64,000 nt of DNA from Hydractinia symbiolongicarpus (Eukaryota; Cnidaria; Hydrozoa; Anthoathecata; Hydractiniidae), in assembly GCF_029227915.1 (NCBI RefSeq), contig NC_079884.1, positions 22,816,001 to 22,880,000 of the forward strand. Reading direction: 5' to 3'. The position numbers were made by a program, and so were the translations under genes. A model generated the notes under the pieces. That model had not been told where the DNA came from, ran no database searches, and saw only the letters and a program-made list of their open reading frames with translations. Shown here in pieces: positions 1-21,665 of this stretch (position 1 is its first letter; every line of letters begins with the position of its first letter).

Positions 1-226
1 GGTTTGGTTGTTAAGAGAAGGAGCTATAATATAGTTAGGAAACGAATGCAACAACTACAAATATGCCATGTATTGATCACGACCATTTCTAATTAAAACA
101 TTTTACAGTTAACTGACATTTCTTATTGCAGGAATAATTGTAAAGGATTCCTCCATTGAAAACGATATTTTTTACATGTTGTGGACAATAATAAAATTCA
201 GAGTCAAACTATTTTTCATTTCATAG

Positions 227-1873
227 GAAATTGCCGAGGCTTATCTTGGAAAGAAAGTTACTCATGCTGTTGTCACTGTTCCAGCCTATTTTAATGATGC
301 TCAAAGACAGGCCACTAAGGATGCTGGTGTTATTGCAGGTTTGAATGTTATGAGAATTATCAATGAGCCAACTGCTGCTGCTATTGCTTATGGACTTGAC
401 AAAAAAGAGGGGGAAAAGAACATTCTTGTTTTTGATCTTGGTGGTGGAACTTTTGATGTCTCTCTCTTGACAATCGACAATGGTGTCTTCGAAGTTGTTT
501 CCACCAATGGAGACACTCATCTTGGTGGTGAAGATTTTGATCAACGTGTTATGGAACACTTTATCAAACTGTATAAAAAGAAAAAGGGAAAAGATATCAG
601 GAAAGATAAAAGAGCTGTCCAGAAACTTAGAAGAGAAGTTGAAAAGGCAAAACGTGCTCTTAGTACCCAACATCAAGCCAGGGTGGAAGTTGAATCTCTA
701 ATTGATGGAGATGACTTTGCTGAAACGCTGACTCGTGCCAAATTCGACGAATTAAATGCTGATTTGTTCAAATCAACGTTAAAACCAGTAAAACAAGTTT
801 TGGAAGACTCTGGATTAAAAAAATCAGAAATTCATGAAATTGTTTTGGTTGGAGGATCGACACGTATTCCGAAAGTTCAAAAACTTGTGAAAGACTTCTT
901 TGATGGAAAAGAACCTAGCAGAGGTAATAAAATATTAATTGTTTTCTGTGTTTATAGCTGCTTAATTTGTTAGATTTCTTAATACTAGGCACAAAAAATA
1001 TGTTTCATTTTAATAACAAGGTATTTTTTTCTAGGAATAAATCCTGATGAAGCTGTTGCCTATGGTGCTGCTGTACAAGGTGGAGTATTGAGTGGGGAGG
1101 AAGATACAGGAGAAATTGTTTTGCTTGATGTCAATCCACTTACCCTTGGAATCGAGACTGTTGGTGGAGTAATGACCAAATTGATTGGACGCAACACAGT
1201 TGTTCCAACAAAGAAATCACAAATATTTTCAACTGCTGCTGATAACCAACAGACTGTCACCATACAAGTCTATGAAGGGGAGCGTCCAATGACTAAGGAC
1301 AATCATTTGCTTGGAAAATTCGATTTAAATGGAATCCCACCTGCACCTCGCGGTGTGCCACAAATCGAAGTAACCTTTGAAATTGATGTCAATGGTATTC
1401 TCAGAGTTAGTGCTGAAGACAAAGGCACTGGCAAGAAAGAAAAAATCACCATCACCAATGACCAAAATAGATTGTCACCAGAAGATATTGAACGTATGGT
1501 TAATGATGCAGAAAAGTTTGCTGATGATGACAAAAAAGTGAAGGAGAAGGTTGAGGCACGAAACGAGTTTGAAAGTTACGCATACTCGTTAAAGAACCAA
1601 GTTGGTGATAAAGACAAACTTGGCAGCAAACTTAGCGAGGAAGACAAAGGAACATTAGAAAAGGCAATTGAAGCTGCCATCTCTTGGTTAGACAGTCATC
1701 AAGACGCTACAACTGAAGAGCTTAAGGAAGAAAAGAAAAAATTAGAAGAGGTTGCTTCTCCAATTGTTAGTAAAATTTACCAACAACAAGGAGGTCAAGG
1801 TGGTGGTCCAGGTGGTCAACAAGAAGGACCAACTCCTGGTTCTGATGAGAAAGAAGACAAAGAAGAACTATAA
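227..1873 (+). CDS. HSPA5: ER-lumen HSP70 chaperone BiP/GRP78, 3' part
   Basis: Two exons are visible: 227-923 and 1035-1873 (stop TAA 1871-1873). The intron between them has GT at 924 and AG at 1033-1034, and phase is kept. The protein matches BiP almost residue by residue from the ATPase domain ([51 protein letters not shown]) through the substrate-binding domain ([29 protein letters not shown]) and the helical lid. It ends in KEEL, a variant of the KDEL ER-retrieval signal, so it should act in the ER lumen folding secretory proteins and sensing unfolded protein. About the first 145 residues, including the signal peptide, must lie in exons before the window; bases 1-226 are intron. A Gly/Gln-rich linker ([13 protein letters not shown]) precedes the acidic tail. 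Identification is very secure. Confidence 0.97.
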
Positions 1874-2315
1874 AAAAAAGCGATAATTAGGATTTTAAAT
1901 GCTCAACTGAATTGAGTTTTTCATACTTAAAGCTAGGTTCGGTTTTTTTCCAAATTCAATCTTTTTTTATATAAAAATGTAATTATCACTAACATGATAA
2001 TGGCGTCAGCCTTAAGGTTGTCACTTTTGCACCCCAGTTTAGTGTTCTCATGTTCCAATTCTAACAGTGTTCATTTTGAGATGATATTTTATATTTATTA
2101 CAATTACAACAGAAATGTAAATAACTTATGAATAGAGCAGGTTGAATTAAAATTACATCGTCTTTCTTGCAAAAATGTTTGCGGGAAAAAAATTGAAATT
2201 TAATTTTGCGAGTAACAACGAAAATCAAAACTATAATCAAAGAATGTTCCATATGAATCCCCATGTAGAAACACGAAAGTTGCTGGATTTTCAACTTGAG
2301 CTTCTCGAACAGTTA

Positions 2316-2844
2316 CCTTATTCCATGTAATCAACGAGTCAAGAAATTAACGCGAATTAAATTGTCATGAAATTAACGCAGTTCATTGAAATTAGTTTTA
2401 AAAAGGCATTTGATTAACCCGGTATAGCAAGTTTTTTCTCAAAAATGCAGTCGAATCCGCGGTAGTGAAGCGGTGTCCACTAATGCAAGGCGGTGTGGAA
2501 ATCGAAATAAAAATTTTCGTTGTTTTGCAAGGCAAATAATTTGGCCGAAAAAGTGCTTTCAGTTACTTTTCGACTCGGATCAGAGTATTCAAAAGCTATT
2601 TTTCTAAAAAAAGAACACCGTTGAGCTATCGTATGATGAGGAGAAAATAGTAGAACATTTCTAAAAAAAAATGTATTTTTATGTTTTCTAAGCTTTTATA
2701 CATTATAAAAAAGTCACCAAATTTACAGTATTTTAATTACCGAGTCATGAAATTAACAGACTTTAAGTTAAAACTGCATTTAGTTAACGGTCATTAAATT
2801 ACCGCGAATTTTGAAAAACTGCGTTAAATTACATGGAATAGGGT
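2316..2844. mobile_element. short inverted-repeat (MITE-like) element
   Basis: The left end reads CCTTATTCCATGTAAT and the right end ATTACATGGAATAGGG, which are imperfect reverse complements. Inside the ends, further related motifs (GAAATTAACGC, TCATGAAATTAAC, GTTAAATTAC) occur on both sides. Length is about 530 bases and there is no open frame. This looks like a non-autonomous fold-back or MITE element; I could not define a target-site duplication. Confidence 0.5.
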
Positions 2845-3212
2845 GTTTCAGGCCTCTTTGCAAAATTCCTTGTTTGCCTAAAATGCGTAAAGGTAGTGCT
2901 ATCAACTAGTGAGTAAGCTAGTCGTCCGTCTTTTATTAACTGCATTTTGTGTCTCACCACTGCGATTTCAATTTTTCGTGACAGATAGACAGGCGTATAC
3001 GCATATTATAATGCAGACTAGCCGGCACCCAGCTTCGAAATTCGGTGTTAAGCGACCCGCTGTTGAATGCCAAGTTGAACTCTTAATAAGAGCCGCAAAC
3101 TGTGTCACACATTCAGGTGGAGAGCTTATGCAGTATGTCGTAAATCGAGTAAAGCGCATACAACCATTGTAGTGTTTCGGGTGTAATATATTTTTCAAGA
3201 AATGACTTTACT

Positions 3213-3600
3213 GCAACTTTAGATGTAAAAAAACACAGTTTGCAACCCGTTGTTAACCCGTCATAGCACAAATAATCTGGCAATATTATTTTATTTTACG
3301 GAATAAGTTTCCGTTAAAGTTGAAAAATTAATCGTTACAATGGGCTGAGTGGTTAGTACAGGTAAACCGTGTTTACTTTATCACAGCTTCGGTTAAAAAA
3401 CGTAGCTCCCTAACTTCATTTAGCATACTAATTATTGATTTCACAACTTTAGCTATAATAAAAACACAATTTACTACTCGTTGCTACCCCGTCATAGCAA
3501 AAATAGTCGGTCAACCTTTTTTATTTTTTTCGCTCAGTGCAGGTAAACAATGTCGCACTTCTAGGTGTATACTTTGTTGCAACTGCGGTTAAACAAAAAC
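3213..3600 (+). repeat. degenerate tandem duplication, about 230-base unit
   Basis: The block around 3213-3280 (CAACTTTAG, AAAACACA, CGTTG, CCCGTCATAGCA) recurs at about 3443-3510 in the same order (CCCGTCATAGCA again), and the start of a third copy is visible near 3580-3620. The copies are diverged, so the duplication is not recent. Confidence 0.5.
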
Positions 3601-3925
3601 ACAAAACACAGACCGTCGTTAACACCGGTCTGAGAGCTTGGTAGCCTCTTGATAGTCTCTTCAGTTCCTAATAAACTGTTATTAATGAGGGTTCTGCGAA
3701 GGGGTCCTAGTACATTTAAAGCTTCCATTTGTGCTACGGAAGGCGTGGAAGCACAACAACCGCTCAACTAGACAACCTCCTAAAATAACAATGTTATTCT
3801 CATGCTAAACGTTTGGCAGAAAGGATCGATTGACACTTATTTAATCGCTGGCATGACTCAGCCGTGGTTTAAACCAAGAACTTCCACACAGGAGACTAAC
3901 GCCATACCACAAGGCCACCAGTTGG
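3600..3925 (-). mobile_element. possible tRNA-derived SINE
   Basis: Read on the minus strand, the block starts near 3925. It carries a pol III B-box-like motif GGTTTAAACCA (plus-strand 3865-3875) about 35 bases after a weak A-box-like stretch, followed by an unrelated body. The A box is poor and no tail or target duplication is visible, so this is tentative. Confidence 0.35.
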
Positions 3926-4744
3926 TAGATAGCGAGTTGTAGAGGAATAGATTTTGGCCAAATCCGCAAAATGCCTTAAATTTCGGAATTTATTATTTGG
4001 TTATTCACGAATTTTTGTTATTTTTATAATTCGTGAAATTATGTTTTGCGGATTCGAACATACATTTGGTTCAAACTTATTTCACTACATGTATGAAAAT
4101 ACATTTAGTGAAATACATTCAACAACTCGAACTCAAACACAAACTATTAAATTAAGCCTTAAGTTTGACTCCACACCGGCGGGATAATAATTATATATGT
4201 TTTTACCTGTAAAAGGAATTCGCTGTCTATTTCAATTTTTTTGTGGATGCCACAATCAAAAATTTAAGTAGTGTAATAAAAATAAAGCATTTAGTTATGC
4301 TTCAAGGGTTTTTTTATACCGTATTAGTCCTGCTGCGAGATTAACGTTTCAACCTCAATCTTGTTCCCCGAGCTTCTTTTTGCTTTCTGAATATACATGC
4401 TGGAGGTACTACTTCGCGCAGCCACTGGTGACGAGATTGGTTTTGAACCTTAGAAGTTGTGGCGGGAATATTAAAAAGGCTGCAATATTAGAGAGGTGGG
4501 ATTATATTTTCAAAACATTGAAATTGGGTATTGTTATTTTGAATGAAAAAGTTCAACAAATTTTTTAAAAAGCACAAAAAAACGAACGTTAACCATAATT
4601 TGGACGAAAATGGGATTGTCTAAAAGGCATAATAATCATCCGTGCACATCTAATTCTATTATTATTTAAAGCGTAATCATTAGTTTACATATATTTATTA
4701 TCGGATTCTTTGCTACACAGTGAGAAGTGGTGGTTGCAGTAGAA

Positions 4745-7033
4745 ATGAAGCAGATAGGAGTCTTGTGTGTTGTATCATTGTGTGTTTATCAAATATTATG
4801 CTGTAAGTAAAAGTAAATCTGATGATATGAGTTCACTACTTTTAAGGTTTATATAATCCCCAGCGCCGTAAACCATTATTATCTCTGAGATAAACCTCGA
4901 AAGTATTTTAAAGGTTTATTTCGAGTAGCTTGAGGGACGGAAATGTGTGGAAATTGTTACATCAGTGCTGCGTTATATAAAATTCAAATCTGGTTCGTGT
5001 GCAAAAACTATGATTGAAAGAAATGCACAATAATTTTTTTGCATATTTTTTATGAATAATTGGAGCAGTAAGACAAAAGGTATGTTACGTCAGTTGCTCC
5101 AAACATTTATACAAAGCTTACTAAGTTCTCAACAAGACACCGAATGTTATAAAGAGTATGTAAAAACTCCTGAAGCATTAAGTTTATGTTTATATTTCAG
5201 CCGACGATGTTTGTGAAGGCAATTGGGATTACAGAAATGAAAGCCGGCTTGGTAAGTTTAGACGTGCTTATAGCAGACCTTCTGAAAGTAGATTGTAAAT
5301 CCTGCGTGGTAGTTTCCGTGGTAGTTATTAAAAAACTGTAATACGTTTATTTTGCGCGTTCTGTAATAAACGATTTAATGGCTTTTCACATCGCCATGCG
5401 CTAAAAAATAACGTGTGAGTATTGTTTTTACAGATAGGATTTCTACACAATCTGCCACCCAAGAATTTTTTGTCTAGAAAAAAATGAGCATAGTTATAAC
5501 ATAGCTAACATTAGTTTAAAACTGAAGTAGCTTTTTCGCACATTTAGGACCAGTTGATTGGTTGAAAATTTATCCTCTCTGTGGCGGAAATCAGCAATCA
5601 CCGATCGGCATTAGAGATTCAAAACTTTCAACACCAAAAAAAGAAAACAAAATCACGTTTGACAACTACAACGAGAAACCTAAAGCTGGAGAATATTATA
5701 CTATAAGCAATGATGGACGCGCCCTGTTATTTAAATTTCCAAAGAAAACGAAATATTATCTCAAAAAAGGGACTAATACATTTGTACCAACACAAGCTCG
5801 TATGCACTTCGGCTCACGTTCGCTAAAGGGATCAGAGCATGTACTAAATGGAAAGATTTATCGAGCGGAGGTGAATATACTTAATGATCACTTCATTCGG
5901 GCGGGGCTGGGTGGGTGGAAGGTTGGGTGGCGAAAAAGACTACTACCGTTGTGGTGAAATGCTATTTTTCTTCACTTAGATACATATATTTCATCGGAAT
6001 AAAAAGCACCTTCCAAGTGCAGCATTAAAACACAAAAATGGATTGCTTGTGGTTGGTGTATTTGTTCGACTCAGTGTAAGTACTTTTCCCCCTTTTTATA
6101 CATTAGTGAATTCTCTTCATTTTAATCTGGACAAAGGCCGAAGAAAAAGAAAAGGTTGGGGAAAAAGGGGGAGCGAATTAGCCTGTATTTTTGAAAAGCC
6201 ACGAAGAGGTGTACTAGAGAGGGTAAGAATTTAGAGTTGCAGGGAACTTAACATACAGAGAGAATCCACCGCAATATGTCTAGTGCGATAAAAACAAAAT
6301 ACTAGCAGTTGTAAAGTTAAATCTTCCGTGTTTAGAGTGGAGAAAGATCGTCTCCTATCATAGCCAAGTTTGCACGGCATGCTCAAAGTGTAGCCCAACC
6401 AGGTAGGATCATGATTCTCAAAAATATTCTATCTTAGAAAAACATGGTGACATTTTTTAGAATTTTATTTTGCAGGGAACAGTACGAAAGTTAAAGCTTT
6501 TCCATTAAACAAATTTTTTCCATGTGAGGGCGAATTAACAGTGACTCCATACGTCAATTATCAGGGATCATTAACGACACCACCTTGTGCTGAAGTGGTC
6601 GACTGGGTCATACTTTCTCGTCGCTCTCTCCGGATTAATATCAGAGACGTAAGTTTAAATGTGAAATAAAAAGTAATGCAGGTTTGACCACTTGATGTTA
6701 ACGTTTATAACCGGAATAACCAGAATTTCTTTAATATTTTTAAGCACATGTTTAAAACAATAGAATAAATAATAATCAACCTATTTGGAATTTTGGCATT
6801 TTTAAGCGTGTTAATGTTTTCGTTTTTAGTGAAAAAAATTCCCATTGTTAAAAGTGGTTATTACTTTCACGTAACGTATTTTGTGTACATCATACATATA
6901 CCTTTATGCTTTTCAGTTGGAATCGATCCATGACGTTCTTGATTGTGACAGCCGTCCGTTATATGGGAATTATCGGCCAACTCAAGAAAGAAATGGACGC
7001 ATTTTGTATGGAGTGAACATGTCTGAAGATTAA
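4745..7033 (+). CDS. secreted alpha-carbonic anhydrase-related protein (probably inactive)
   Basis: Seven exons join in frame: 4745-4802, 5201-5251, 5548-5910, 6023-6075, 6336-6402, 6476-6648 and 6917-7033, giving 293 residues. Exon 1 encodes a hydrophobic signal peptide (MKQIGVLCVVSLCVYQILC). The alpha-CA fold is shown by GGNQQSPIGIRD, KGSEHVLNGKIYRAEV, NGLLVVGVFVRLS, GSLTTPPCAEVVDWVIL and NYRPTQERNGR. The Cys in LCGGNQQSP and the one in TTPPCAE are placed like the disulfide of extracellular CAs. Of the three zinc His (human CA II 94, 96, 119), only the second is present: the motif is QARMHFGS (94 is Arg) and AEVNILN (119 is Asn). The Thr199 equivalent is kept. Loss of zinc ligands defines CA-related proteins, so it is probably not an enzyme. 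The exon 3 donor (5910) was chosen because it closes the phase. Confidence 0.88.
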
Positions 7034-7931
7034 CTTCATGAAAATTCTGATGTATATATATAAATATATGTTAAATATGTGATAAAAATATATAATTTAG
7101 AATTGATATTGCACTCTTACCAGTTTAAATACGACTCAAACATGATGACTTTCCAAATACTTTTTTTTGATTGAAATACGACTCTGATAACTCCCAGTAC
7201 TTTTTTGATTCAAATACGACCAAAATGTGATGACTTCAAATACAACTCAATCATGATGGCTGTCAGTACTTTTCTTGTTTCAAATACGACTCAAACATGA
7301 TGACTTCCAATACTTTTTAATTCAAATACAACTCAAACACGATGAATTCGTATACTTTTTTGATATCGCGCATGATACGCATCGTTTGTATTGGTAACCT
7401 TATTTCGCAAAAATAGCGAAAAAGTCGCGAAATTCGGGAAAATTCATCTCGCTATTACAACTACGAACTCATTGAGCTACAAATGACACTATAAGATAAA
7501 AACGAAATATATCGCGCCGTTTAAAATGACTTTTTTTTTTCTTTATCAATATTACAATTAGTACAATAGTAAAATTAGGAACAACGTTGAAACGATTAGA
7601 AAGAAGTTTTTAAAAAAAAATAGAAATATATGTTTTGCTGACCAAAAATTGTATCGGTTTACTATGCACAACGCAAAAATTGAAAGTAAAGAACGTTAAA
7701 ATGTAGAAAAAATAATGGTTATATAATTTGGCACAAAATTTCAACCAGAAGCGATTTTGTTATTAACATACAAAAAAATTTCAATATAAACAGTGTAGTG
7801 AGTACGACAACATAATGGTACACATACAAAAAGATGTCGGCGCATGACGTTATGTATATGGTGAACATCGTCATAGATATAATTTGCTATATAAATTAAC
7901 GTAAACCAATTGCACATCACAATAAGGAGCT
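7034..7931. other. convergent 3' spacer between CA-related gene and dynamin
   Basis: The two genes face each other tail to tail. The spacer has a degenerate tandem array (7121-7365) and otherwise AT-rich sequence with no coding signal. 3' UTRs of both genes must lie here. Confidence 0.6.
7121..7365 (+). repeat. minisatellite, about five degenerate copies
   Basis: The phrase CAAATACGACTCAAACATGA, followed by TGACTTCCAATACTTTTTTGAT-type sequence, recurs with changes about every 45-65 bases. Copies begin near 7130, 7165, 7200, 7275 and 7320. Confidence 0.7.
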
Positions 7932-17084
<9,153 letters not shown>

Positions 17085-20000
17085 TTTTAAAGTAAATAAA
17101 ATTTAATATCTATTGGAATTCTTTTATATACCTGAAAAAAAAAAAGAAAAGAAAACCTGTTTTACCAAATTTAATTCTAAATTATAAACCATAAAAATTT
17201 CCGTAATTAGTGAGGAAAACATACCTTGTTTAAAAAAGTTAATCTGTTAATTTTAAGATATATATTTCAAATATTTTTGTAGTTTGCTACATGTCATAAT
17301 AAGGACTCTGGGTCGCAATATTCAATTTTCTTTTTATGGCCACTTACTAAAGAAGGGTATGTCAAAAAATATCAGACCATTGCAAAAATGGCATAAACAG
17401 GGCCATTTCATACACAGTGCCAAAAATTCAAAATTTTCAAAAATGTTTAGCATCCTAAACGAAATTCTAAATAAAAGGTTAAATGAACGAAGTTTGTTCA
17501 ATTTTTGAACAAAAAAGTTAGAGTAAACAAGCTTTCTTTATTTTGATGACAATTTCATATTGCACATTATATAGTGTAAAACATGCAAAAGAACTACTTG
17601 AAGTGCTGAAGTTTAATTTCTTCATACTATTTTATATTGTTTTAATTGTTTTCAAACTTCAGTTGAATGTTATTTACAAGAGTATCATCGTTTACCCTTT
17701 TTAATATTAAAGCATTACCTTATTAAGACAGAATGTTTGGGATTTGTCCCAGGGGTTTTAAGGTGATCTAGTGCGATTATTCATTGCTTTTTATATATAA
17801 AAAGAGAGCAAAATATAACTTCTTTGAGATGTCAAATTTTTGGCGAACTAAACTTTCTTAATTTTACCATTAAATGATATATACAAATTATCAGGTTAAA
17901 TCAGTAGTACACACAATTACCTCATTGAACGAAATGGCAAAAATTCTAAGTACCTCTTAAGCACACAAAAATCCCACTATGTCACCAATGAGGGCAAGGA
18001 AGTTGTTAGTTATTTTAAAAAAAATAATTCCGTTATTACAATCAGATCAATCAAATTTAAGAAAAAGGGAATAATAATATTTCCCAAACAGTACCCAAGA
18101 CTCAACCCAAGAAAAGTATACCAAAAGTTCTTATAGCTCCTTATTTGTAAAAGGTGGGGAAAATGTTCACACTCCATCTTGGGAAAAAGACAGGATTAAT
18201 CAGATAAGAATGCTTTTTTATCTATTAGGTAACACGCACTGCAAACTTGCCAAAGTTTGCTTGCCAATGTTTACAGTGGACTAGGATCGTAGATTATTTG
18301 GTTTATAGGTCTAACATCTTATAGGGTGCTAATTTCTGCTAATGTCAGCATGCCCCAATTTCACTATATTTTGGACCTTTTCATGTGGTGGAGTGAATTG
18401 TTCCAAAATCAGGACATTGCTAAAAGTGCAGATAGCACATTTGGTTAGTTCCTTCCAGAATGTGTAGTATCCTCTTAGTAATTTGTGACACAAAAAATGT
18501 ACTTAAAGTGACTGAAGTTTAATTTTATTTTTCTAAACTTGATTAACCCAATAAGGTTAAATAGATTCAAAAAAATTTCCAGTTAAATTTCAGTTGAAAA
18601 TTAACTGCTCATACAGCTAATTATACGGTAGAGACCTTTATTACTTAAATTTCCACACATTTCTTTCATATTGACCTTCAATAAAAAAAAAAAACGTGAA
18701 CCAGAAACCACCGCACATGAAAGATATTCATTGTTTAAACTGATAAATACCAACTTTTTTGGCACTAGCCTGAGCATCATCACAACAAACATGGTGGCTG
18801 TTAGCACAACAACAGAAGATGCAGTTGTGGACAAAGCAATAACTAAAAAAAAGGTTTGCGGGTGCGGGTTTTTCAACCTCCATCATCACTACGCTATACA
18901 TAAAATGTTGCTTTGCAAAATCAAGCAAAAATTTCTCTAAAATTTAGGCTCTTGGTTCTGCACAATATAATTAGTGGTATAAAGAGTCTTTTTCAGGAAT
19001 ATTTGAGTAGGTATGCGATGATTCGCACGTGCAAATCAAGTAACGCGTGCGATGTGAACGCATGTGCAAATGATGTTACGCGTGCGATACAGGCTACGAG
19101 GTTAATCTTTGTTGCGCATTCATTTTACGGTAGAAAAGTTGGGGACATTTTGAATCATGAACCCCAAAAACGACGATCAAGCATCTACCTATAGTGACTC
19201 TTTCAATCCTTATATACTTCCTTTTCTACATGTCCGAAATAGTATGCATGACTATACTGTAATTTTCATAAATTTATTTTTTATTTTTCAGGTCATCACA
19301 AGCAAATAGGCAAAAATATGCTTTGCTTGGGTTTCGTTTTTAAAATTGTTTAAATAAAAATAACACTTGCAGCATAAAGAAAAAACTCAATTAAATTCGG
19401 ACCTGCTATGGTTTTCTATTGTTTTGTCAAAGGAAAAAATTATCTACAATTAAATCCACAATAAAATGTCTGTTCCGCCTGTAAGTGAAGTTTTGCAGAC
19501 TTGCTTTATCCGTGCTCCGTCGGCGTTCACCTCTGCATTAGTTAAGAACGGCATGACTGGATTTCTTGTGTAAGACCTGGTTACCAACGACGAAGGGGCC
19601 AGGCAAAAGAGATTTATGTCTGAGTATTTCTTTTAACTAAGTCAGGAGTCGGTGAATTAGCTAGGATATTCAAGTTGGCTATGAATAGGCTTGCTCGTGG
19701 ATTAAAAGGACCAGGACTATTTAATAATTCTGAGATTTAAAAGTGTCCGGCCAAGACGGAAATCTAACGGACGTTTTGTCTGACAAAAGTTCAAAAACTT
19801 AAGCAAGAAAGATCTCTATCATATAATTAGCCGTAAACAGTATAATTAGCCTAATTAATCATACTGTTTGTATAATTATCCTATAACAGGTAACTATTCT
19901 GTATATATGCGAAACAACTTAATGTCTACATAAAAAATCTTCATATATCTTTTGTTTACACATAAAATTATTTGATTGCTATTGATATCGTCCTGTGTGA

Positions 20001-20134
20001 ACCATGCAAAAAGATATGATGAAAGTCTTTTGTTTTCACATGTCACACAAAAGCTATTGAAATTTCAATACTTTTTTTTACCACAATTAGTAGTTTTGAC
20101 TGCTATATACTTTATAATGAAATACAGCGATTCA

Positions 20135-20450
20135 GAATGTTTTCTCATTATTTCAAAAGAAAATATGGTGATTTTTAAGTTTTGATAGGAGGTTTTCTCA
20201 TCCTATCAGAACAAAGTACGGTGAATTTTAGGCTTCTATGGGACATTTATCGTTATTTTAGAAGGAAATACAACGGTTCTTAAGCTTGTTTTCTCACCAT
20301 ATCAGAACAAAATAAGGCAATTTTTAAGCTAAGATGGAATGTTTTCTAACCCCTTCAGATTGAAATACTGCAATTTTTAAGCATTGTACAGCCGTTTTTT
20401 ATCATTTTAAAACGAAATATGGTGAATTTAAAAACCTACGTATGATGTGT
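20135..20450 (+). repeat. degenerate tandem array, about 60-base unit, five copies
   Basis: Each copy carries a TTTTCTCAT(C)-type start, an AT-rich run with GAAATATGG, and TGAATTTTTAAGC. Examples start near 20139, 20191, 20287, 20339 and 20394. The spacing is irregular and the copies are diverged. Confidence 0.55.
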
Positions 20451-20640
20451 CTTCTTTTTTTCACATATACATAACTATTCACATGTGAAACTTATACCCT
20501 TGTTAATAAATTTTATGTTATTTTCTTTTGTTGGGCATGAAATCCACTGTTTTTCAACATGCAATATTAACAAAATTTCCACGTTACCAAAGTATAAGGG
20601 TGATAACTATTGGGTACATGTAAAGTTACAATTAAGCGGT

Positions 20641-20647
20641 AATATAC

Positions 20648-20694
<47 letters not shown>

Positions 20695-20790
20695 TATATA
20701 TATACATATATATATATATATATAATATATATACATATATATATACATATATACATATATATCTATATATATATAAAAATCAATATATAT
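20641..20790 (+). repeat. (TA)n / TACATA microsatellite
   Basis: About 150 bases of nearly pure alternating TA with scattered C (TACATATATA). The open frame across it encodes only Tyr/Ile runs and is not a gene. Confidence 0.95.
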
Positions 20791-21439
20791 ACATTTTAAA
20801 GTAAAAGTTTTGTATAGTACTGATGATGGCTAAGCCCAAAAGCTTTTAATTTAAAAATATATATTGAATTTTAAAAAGAAGGAAGTTTAATCGTAAAGAT
20901 TTAAAGTTGGAGACTTTAAAATGTCATTTATGTTAGGTCAGTCTTTGTCACATTTTTCAAGAAATTGTCCCTAGCTTGCAACATGTCGAATTATTACAGT
21001 AATTTTTCTGAAACATTTTTAGTTAGTGAACAAGAAAATGCTTGTGAATGTAGCATTGTCACTATATACCTGTGCGTCAAAAGCTTCAAATGATATTTCC
21101 TGACAATTTGGTTTAGCAGTCTTTAGCCTGAGAGAGGGGGAGGAACCTACCTTTACTTAACTTCTTACAACAGAAATTGTAGAGTAAGTACACTTTTGTC
21201 AGATATGTGAATCAATCCAAAATACTTGCGATCGGTACTGTAGCTACGTGGTTAGCTCTAGCTAGCTAGCTAGTAGGCTAATTAAACTGTTCTACCCAAT
21301 CTTAGGACACTGCCCAATCTTTGGACATAAAAATACCCAGTCTTAAGACTGGCCTTAGGCCTGTTCTGCCCGGATAATGAACATTGGCCTGATTAAGTAC
21401 GGCAGCTTGCACCGGTTAAGAACAGGGCAGAAAATACAT

Positions 21440-21665
21440 AATCAGGGCAACATAATCAGGACAGGCCGGCTTATTACTCAAAAAATATTATTTGGCACTT
21501 ATAAAAGGGACATATAATCAGGGCAGGCCAGTTTATATACGACAGTGAAATATTATTTCTCACTTATTATAGAACGCACATAATCGGGGAAGGCTGGCTT
21601 ATGTATGACAGTCAAATATTATTCCAGACTTATAGAACAAATATAATCGGGGCCGACCGCTTTTA
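21440..21665 (+). repeat. tandem array, about 75-base unit, three to four copies
   Basis: Copies share ACATAATCAGGGCAGGCC, GCTTATATACGACAGT and AAATATTATTTC-type blocks in fixed order, near 21440, 21508, 21575 and 21635. Confidence 0.65.

Larger units (their letters stand above)
1874..4744. other. intergenic region, BiP to carbonic anhydrase-related gene
   Basis: I find no gene here. It begins with the BiP 3' UTR and then holds an inverted-repeat element (2316-2844), a tandem duplication (3213-3600) and a possible tRNA-derived SINE on the minus strand (about 3600-3925). The short open frames in it show no recognisable domain. The promoter of the next gene should lie in the last few hundred bases; I see no element I would name. 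Confidence 0.6.
17132..21287. other. intergenic region upstream of dynamin, no gene recognised
   Basis: About 4 kb of AT-rich sequence. Short open frames on both strands are low-complexity and have no domain. It contains a tandem array (20135-20450) and a long TA microsatellite (20641-20790). The dynamin promoter and first untranslated exon, if cis-spliced, should lie in its first part. Confidence 0.55.

Noticed and set aside
221-676. Long minus-strand open frame opposite BiP
   Set aside because: It is the antisense shadow of the highly conserved BiP exon.
1060-1533. Minus-strand frames opposite the second BiP exon
   Set aside because: They are antisense of certain coding sequence with no domain of their own.
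3340-3420. tRNA-like start GGGCTGAGTGGTTAGTACA
   Set aside because: No B box or closing acceptor stem at the proper distance, so not called a tRNA gene.
5911-5957. Continuation of the exon 3 frame of the CA-related gene
   Set aside because: It reads into Gly/Trp-rich intron sequence; the donor at 5910 restores phase to the next conserved exon.
18671-18940. Overlapping 66-93-codon frames on both strands
   Set aside because: No domain, no splice context and low-complexity composition.
20485-20799. 104-codon frame across the TA repeat
   Set aside because: It is an artefact of a TA microsatellite (Tyr/Ile runs).
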